Of a stretch of 64,000 nucleotides of DNA, positions 60,027 to 64,000 are shown piece after piece. Each line of letters starts with the position of its first letter. Position 1 is the stretch's first letter. The translations under genes and the position numbers were made by a program. Source of the stretch: CAZMXP01 sp964570285 (GTDB lineage: Bacteria > Planctomycetota > PLA2); NCBI GenBank assembly GCA_964570285.1, contig CAZMXP010000001.1:140586-204585 (forward strand), given 5' to 3'. Below the pieces are notes generated by a model. The model was given only the letters and a program-made list of their open reading frames with translations, made no database searches and was not told the DNA's origin.

Positions 60027-63000
60027 ATGCGCCTTGCGCTGCCGCTGCTCCTCTCCCTGCTGCTGCTGCCTCAGGGGCAGCTCGCGCGCGGCGGGCCGGA
60101 CGTCGCGGAGCGCGTGGTCGCGGCGGCGGAGGCGGGCGACAGCCAAGCGCTCGACCGGATCGCCGGCGAGGGGGGCGACGCATGGCTCGTCGTCGACGCG
60201 CTCTTCGCGCGGGCGCGGCTCGACGCGGCACGGGCGTTCGCCGCGCGCCTCTCCGGGCCCGCCCACGAGCGCCTGCCGGCCTATGTCGAATCGCTCGTCG
60301 GCGCCGAGATGGACGGCGCCGCGCGCGAGGCGCTCGGGAGGGAGGGGCCGCCGCCCGCGGGGCTCGCGGCCTGCCCCGTCATCGAGGTGCTGCTGCAGCA
60401 GAAGCGCGGCGACCTGCTGAACCGCGCCCGCAACCCCGCGGAGGCGCTTGGCTGCTACGCGCCCGGGGCGGCCCGCGCCGAGGAGATCGGCTGGCTCGCG
60501 CGGGCGCTCGACCTGAGGCGCGGCGCGCTGGTCGCCGCGCAGATGGCGGGGGACATGCAGCGCGCGCTCGACCAGGCCGAGGCGATGGCCCGCGTGGCGG
60601 CCGCGCTCGGCGACGAGGTGCAGCGCCTCCGCGCCTTGCAGGCCATCGCGGCGTTCAAGGGGGAGCTCCCCGGGCGCCAGCGCGAGGCGATCGCGGACGC
60701 GTTGGCGCTGCTCCCGCTGCTTTCGGGCGAAAGCCGCGAGCACCGGGAGATGCGCGCGAAGGTGCTCAATAACATGGGCCAGCTCGAGACGGGACTGAGG
60801 CTCCTCGAGGAGGCTCGCGCGCACATCCGCGAAAGTCTCGAGATCAAGGAGGGGCTCGGGGACCAGCGCCAGATCCCGGCCTCGCTGATGGCACTGGGCT
60901 CCGTCGAGCGCTTCTCGGGAAACTACTCGGAGGCGGTCACGCTCTACGACCGGGCGCTCGCCCTCGCGCGCGCGGAGGCGGAGAGGCTCGCCGCGACGGA
61001 CCGCACCGAGGCGGCGCGGCTGCTGCAAGGGGCCGCGATCATCGCCTACAACCTCGGCGAGATGCACCGGCAGGCGGGCAGGTACGGCCCCGCGATCGAG
61101 GCGCTCGAAGCCTCGATCTCCGCCGCCGAACGCATCGGCGACCTCCGCTCGATCGGCGACGCGCTGCGCGAGCGCGGCTACATCGAGCGCATCCTCGGCC
61201 GCTACGACCGCGCGCGCGAGGCGTACGGAAAGGCGTTGCAGCTCTACCAGCGGATCCGGATGGTGCGGGAAGCGGCGATGGTCCACCACGCGATCGCGAC
61301 GTCGCTGATCTTCGAGGAGCGCTACGAGGAGGCCCTCGCGCCGCTCGAGGAGTGCATCCGGATCTGCGACGAGGCAAAAGAGCCCGTCGGCGGCGCGATG
61401 GCCCGCGCGTCGCTCTCCTCCGCGCTCGTCTATCTCGGCCGCCGCGAGCCGGCCGCGCGCCTGCTCGACGACGCGGTCGCGGCGTTCGAGGCGGTCGGCC
61501 GCTCCGCACCGCCGATCCTCCACGCGGAGTTGCTGATCAACCGTTCGGTGCTGCGGCTCGGCAACGGCGACGCGGCCGCGGCGGAAGCGGACATCGAGGC
61601 GGGGATGGCGCTGCTCGATCCCCTCTTCCGGCCCGACATCGCCGCGCTCGGCTGGCAGACCCGCGCACGCCTGCGGCTGAAGCTCGGCCGCCATGCGGAA
61701 GCGCTGAGCGACACGCGCGAGGCGCTCTCGATCCTCGAGGCGGGCCAGCGCGGGCTCGCCGACCAGGAGGCCGCCGGCGCGCGCGAACGGTGGCGCAACC
61801 TCTATGCGCTCGGCCTCGAGGCGGCGGTCGCGGCCGGCTCCGCCGACGAGTGCCTCTGGTTCATGGAGCGGAAGAACGGCCAGATCCTCGCGTCGACGCT
61901 CGGCTCCCGCGAGGAGGTGTTCAAGGGACACGTCCCGCCCGAGGTGCAGGAGGCGGAGGCGCGCGCGCGGCTCAAGGTCTCCGATGCGCTGGCGACGCTG
62001 CGCCGGGCGCTCGCCCGCGGCGAGCGCGCGCCGATCGCGGACGCGCGCTGCGCCTACGAAGAGGGGCGCAAGACGCTCGAGGACGCGATCCTGCGGGTCC
62101 AGCGGTCGGCGCGGTCGCTCGCGGACGTCGGCTTCGCGGAGCCCGTCGCCCTCCCGGCGCTGCAGGCGCGGCTCGGAGCCGACGAGGCGATCGTGCTGAT
62201 CGCGCTGACCGACGAGCGCGCCTTCGCGCTGCGCGTCCTGCGCGGCGGGGCCGCGATCGTCGACCTCGGCGAGCGCGCGGCGCTGATCGACGCGGCGGGG
62301 CGCTTCTCGCCGGAAGAGCGTACGGGCGACCCGCAGCCGACGCTCGCGGAGTTGCGCCGCCTGCTCATCGAGCCGCTCGCGCTGCCGGAGTCGGTGCGCC
62401 GGCTCATGCTCGGGCCCCCGGGCCCCCTCAGCCATGTGCCGTTCTCGGCGATCGCCCACGGGCGGGTCGTCTCGTTCCTCCCGTCGGCGACGACGTGGAT
62501 CGTGCTGCGCGACGGCGAACCGAGCGCGGGGGAGGGCGTCCTCGGCATCGGCGACCCGGTGCACGAGGGCCTCCCGGCGCTGCCCGCGACGCGCGGCGAG
62601 GTGGAGGCGGTCGCGGACGTGCGGCTGCTTGGGGAGGAGGCGAACGAGAAGAGGGTGCGGGAGATCGTGGCGACGCGCCCGCGCTGGCGCGCGGTGCACT
62701 TCGCCTGCCATGGCCGGATCGACGTCGAACGTCCGCAGTTCTCCTGCCTCGCGCTGACGCCGGGCAAGGCGGACGACGGGCTGCTGACGGTCGCCGAGGT
62801 GAGCGCGACGAGGATTCCCGCCGATCTCGCGGTCCTCTCCGCGTGCGAGACCGCGCGCGGGCGCGTCTACGAGGCGGAGGGCGTGCTCGGCCTCGCGCGC
62901 GCGTTCATGATCGCGGGCACGCCTCGCGTCCTCTGCTCGCAGTGGAAGGTGGACGACGCCGCGACAAACGCGCTGATGGTGCGCTTCTACGAGCTGTGGA

Positions 63001-63119
63001 AGGGCGGCCTCGACCCCGCCGACGCGCTCCGCGCCGCGCAGGCGCACGTGCGCGAGCGCCCCGGGTGGAGCCACCCGCGCTACTGGGCGGGGTGGATGCT
63101 CTGGGGGCTGGGGAGGTGA
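60027..63119 (+). CDS. Secreted TPR - CHAT protease
   Basis: 1030 residues with a signal peptide (MRLALPLLLSLLLLPQGQLA). TPR repeats fill about 130-600 (ALDQAEAMARVAAALGD, YSEAVTLYDRALALARAEA, YGPAIEALEASISAAERIG, YDRAREAYGKALQLYQRI). The C-terminal CHAT domain (about 760-1028) has GPPGPLSHVPFSAIA, catalytic His895 in HFACHGRID and catalytic Cys940 in LSACETARG. CHAT is the caspase-clan fold found in separase and in the Csx29/TPR-CHAT effector of type III-E CRISPR; here there is no CRISPR, gasdermin or obvious partner gene nearby. A housekeeping or defence role cannot be distinguished. Confidence 0.92.
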   Translation: MRLALPLLLSLLLLPQGQLARGGPDVAERVVAAAEAGDSQALDRIAGEGGDAWLVVDALFARARLDAARAFAARLSGPAHERLPAYVESLVGAEMDGAAREALGREGPPPAGLAACPVIEVLLQQKRGDLLNRARNPAEALGCYAPGAARAEEIGWLARALDLRRGALVAAQMAGDMQRALDQAEAMARVAAALGDEVQRLRALQAIAAFKGELPGRQREAIADALALLPLLSGESREHREMRAKVLNNMGQLETGLRLLEEARAHIRESLEIKEGLGDQRQIPASLMALGSVERFSGNYSEAVTLYDRALALARAEAERLAATDRTEAARLLQGAAIIAYNLGEMHRQAGRYGPAIEALEASISAAERIGDLRSIGDALRERGYIERILGRYDRAREAYGKALQLYQRIRMVREAAMVHHAIATSLIFEERYEEALAPLEECIRICDEAKEPVGGAMARASLSSALVYLGRREPAARLLDDAVAAFEAVGRSAPPILHAELLINRSVLRLGNGDAAAAEADIEAGMALLDPLFRPDIAALGWQTRARLRLKLGRHAEALSDTREALSILEAGQRGLADQEAAGARERWRNLYALGLEAAVAAGSADECLWFMERKNGQILASTLGSREEVFKGHVPPEVQEAEARARLKVSDALATLRRALARGERAPIADARCAYEEGRKTLEDAILRVQRSARSLADVGFAEPVALPALQARLGADEAIVLIALTDERAFALRVLRGGAAIVDLGERAALIDAAGRFSPEERTGDPQPTLAELRRLLIEPLALPESVRRLMLGPPGPLSHVPFSAIAHGRVVSFLPSATTWIVLRDGEPSAGEGVLGIGDPVHEGLPALPATRGEVEAVADVRLLGEEANEKRVREIVATRPRWRAVHFACHGRIDVERPQFSCLALTPGKADDGLLTVAEVSATRIPADLAVLSACETARGRVYEAEGVLGLARAFMIAGTPRVLCSQWKVDDAATNALMVRFYELWKGGLDPADALRAAQAHVRERPGWSHPRYWAGWMLWGLGR

Positions 63120-63138
63120 GCATGCGCGAGATGAGACG

Positions 63139-63162
63139 CCCGTCCACCCATCGGCGGACGGG
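63139..63162 (+). terminator. Possible hairpin terminator after the CHAT gene
   Basis: CCCGTCC (63139-63145) pairs with GGACGGG (63156-63162) across a 10-nt loop, 19 bp after the stop codon. No T-run follows. Confidence 0.35.
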
Positions 63163-63220
63163 AGCCTGAACGTCGGCTTGCAGGAGGCGCGGAAGGGTCT
63201 GCTCAGGCTCGTGCGTAGCG

Positions 63221-63346
63221 GATTGGATGAGGAACCCATGAGAGCGAGGGGGCAAGGGGGGGAGCGTGCCTGCGGCGTGTCGCGCCGCTCCACCCGGTTG
63301 ATCGACTCCGGCTCTTGCTCGGTTCCTAGTTTCCTGGGTTCCTTCT
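63221..63346 (-). repeat. Interspersed repeat, inverted copy (module B)
   Basis: Reads as the reverse complement of 5601-5705: GGATGAGGAACCCATGAGAG, then GAGGGGGCAAGG, GGAGCGT, and at the far end TCGGTTCCTAGTTTCCTGG then GTTCCTTCT. The outer arms GAGGAACCCA and TCCTGGGTTCC could pair. Confidence 0.75.
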
Positions 63347-63413
63347 TCCAACCTCAAGGAGATGGAGGAGCGGATCCGGCAGTCGCAGGCCGCCGCACGG
63401 GTCACTTTCGGCA

Positions 63414-63540
63414 ATGACCACGAAGGCGCGAAGGCACGGAGAGAGTGAGGGGACGAGCCTGCGCGCATAGCGCGTACCGCGTCGCGGGAATCTCTTCGTG
63501 TCTTCGAGCCTGCATGGTTTTCCTTCTCGCGCTCGAACCG
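63414..63540 (+). repeat. Interspersed hairpin repeat, module C copy 3
   Basis: Left arm 63416-63436 (ACCACGAAGGCGCGAAGGCAC) pairs with a right arm ending in CATGGT near 63518 at 17 of 21 positions. The core GCGCGTACCGCGTCGCGGGA matches copy 2. It ends with GCTCGAACCG like copy 2. Confidence 0.8.
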
Positions 63541-63712
63541 GAACGGAGATGCGGGCCGCGGCGGCATGCCTACACCTCTCAAGCTTGGTCGAGGGGTAGG
63601 ATTCGCGCGGGCTGCGCTGACTTGGAGGGTAGAAAGTTCAGGCCCCCGGCCCCCCCCGAGAATGGCGCGTTCCGGGAGGCGCGCGCCTCGCGAGGGCGCT
63701 TCCATGCCGCGC

Positions 63713-63735
63713 TAGGATGGAGACGGAGAGAAGAG
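63713..63735 (+). promoter_or_regulatory. Promoter -10 and Shine-Dalgarno of katG
   Basis: TAGGAT (63713-63718) followed by GGAGA about six bases before ATG 63736; a leadered start. No OxyR or PerR site is recognised. Confidence 0.45.
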
Positions 63736-64000
63736 ATGACACAACAGAGAGCGACCTCGGCAGGCGGCAAGGGCACGACGAACCGGGACTGGTGGCCCAA
63801 CCAGCTCAACCTCAAGGTGCTGCACCAGCACGCGCCGAACACCGACCCGATGGGTGCGGGGTTCGACTACGCCGAGGAGTTCAGGCGGCTCGACCTCGCG
63901 GCGGTGAAGGGCGAACTGCGCGCGCTGATGACGCAGTCGCAGCCGTGGTGGCCCGCGGACTTCGGCCACTACGGGCCGCAGTTCATCCGCATGGCGTGGC
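63736..64000 (+). CDS. katG: Catalase-peroxidase (5' part, cut by window)
   Basis: 88 residues are visible. They match the N-terminus of KatG: NRDWWPNQLNLKVLHQH, DPMGAGFDYAEEF and PADFGHYGPQFIRMAW; the last is the active-site region that continues with the distal His outside the window. The full protein, normally about 720-750 residues, breaks down hydrogen peroxide with a heme. The start is supported by GGAGA. Confidence 0.93.
   Translation, partial: MTQQRATSAGGKGTTNRDWWPNQLNLKVLHQHAPNTDPMGAGFDYAEEFRRLDLAAVKGELRALMTQSQPWWPADFGHYGPQFIRMAW

Larger units (their letters stand above)
63120..63735. other. Non-coding region with interspersed repeats
   Basis: 616 bp between the CHAT gene and katG. 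It holds an inverted module B copy (63221-63346) directly followed by a module C hairpin (63414-63540). The last 195 bp hold the katG promoter; apart from that I see nothing. Confidence 0.7.

Noticed and set aside
60027..63119. CHAT protein as part of a CRISPR type III-E or gasdermin defence system
   Set aside because: No effector, CRISPR or gasdermin-like gene nearby, and the protein has an export signal.

Overview
The window is a GC-rich (by eye about 70% G+C) bacterial scaffold with one assembly gap (10 N at 31276-31285). The gene set suggests a member of the Planctomycetota: a serine/threonine kinase with a TPR tail and the short N-terminal helical module common there, an FHA-GAF-PP2C phosphatase, a DUF4139 protein, an EF-hand protein, a PEP-CTERM protein, CHAT and caspase-fold proteases, Tricorn-like proteases and a full MoxR-Bat operon. 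Acidobacteriota is the main alternative. There is no rRNA, and I saw no tRNA, CRISPR array, transposase or prophage.

Layout. 1-5.1 kb (-): two consecutive secreted PD40/Tricorn-type proteins, the first cut by the window edge. 5.1-5.9 kb: non-coding repeat region. 5.9-8.2 kb (-): ornithine aminotransferase and a membrane metallophosphoesterase, divergent from a secreted carboxypeptidase-regulatory-domain protein. 10.4-14.7 kb: Ser/Thr kinase-TPR and FHA-GAF-PP2C phosphatase, convergent, with a palindrome covering both stop codons. 14.8-20.1 kb (-): M14 carboxypeptidase and a frameshifted MscK-like channel. 20.2-25.8 kb: GNAT-deacetylase fusion (-), two small proteins (+), beta-CASP hydrolase and M3 oligopeptidase (-). 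25.9-31.1 kb: a lipoprotein, a DUF4139 protein, a second repeat region and an M42 aminopeptidase. 31.4-38.4 kb: five-heme cytochrome c (-), divergent from a TonB-dependent receptor followed by modABC and a small lipoprotein (+). 38.4-44.1 kb: citrate synthase (-), secreted caspase-like protease (-), B12-binding radical SAM enzyme (+). 44.1-45.4 kb: third repeat region, a small membrane protein and a 35-residue basic protein. 45.4-54.3 kb (-): thioredoxin/TPR protein, MoxR, DUF58, DUF4381-like, BatA, BatB, BatC-like and BatD, most joined by 4-bp start/stop overlaps. 54.3-63.1 kb: EF-hand protein, PDZ-Sel1 protein, PEP-CTERM protein, an unknown membrane protein and a 1030-residue TPR-CHAT protease. 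63.1-63.7 kb: fourth repeat region. 63.7 kb to the end: start of katG.

Two patterns cut across genes. First, most genes that start a transcription unit have no Shine-Dalgarno sequence; instead a TANNNT hexamer lies 5-10 nt (mostly 6-9) before the start codon, the layout expected for leaderless transcripts. A smaller class (first gene, 25870 lipoprotein, gltA, the caspase, two small genes at 45 kb, the PEP-CTERM gene, katG) has a purine-rich Shine-Dalgarno, and where a TANNNT is visible it lies farther upstream. Second, the four long intergenic regions share a mosaic repeat family built from inverted-repeat modules, present in both orientations.

Functional themes: envelope and stress proteolysis (Tricorn, M14, M3, M42, caspase, CHAT), phospho-signalling (kinase and phosphatase pair), molybdate uptake with a possible dedicated outer-membrane receptor, and the MoxR-Bat envelope complex. 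Two stretches are suspect as sequence: homopolymer-rich bases inside the MscK-like gene (about 18675-18850) and around the N gap (about 31206-31370).
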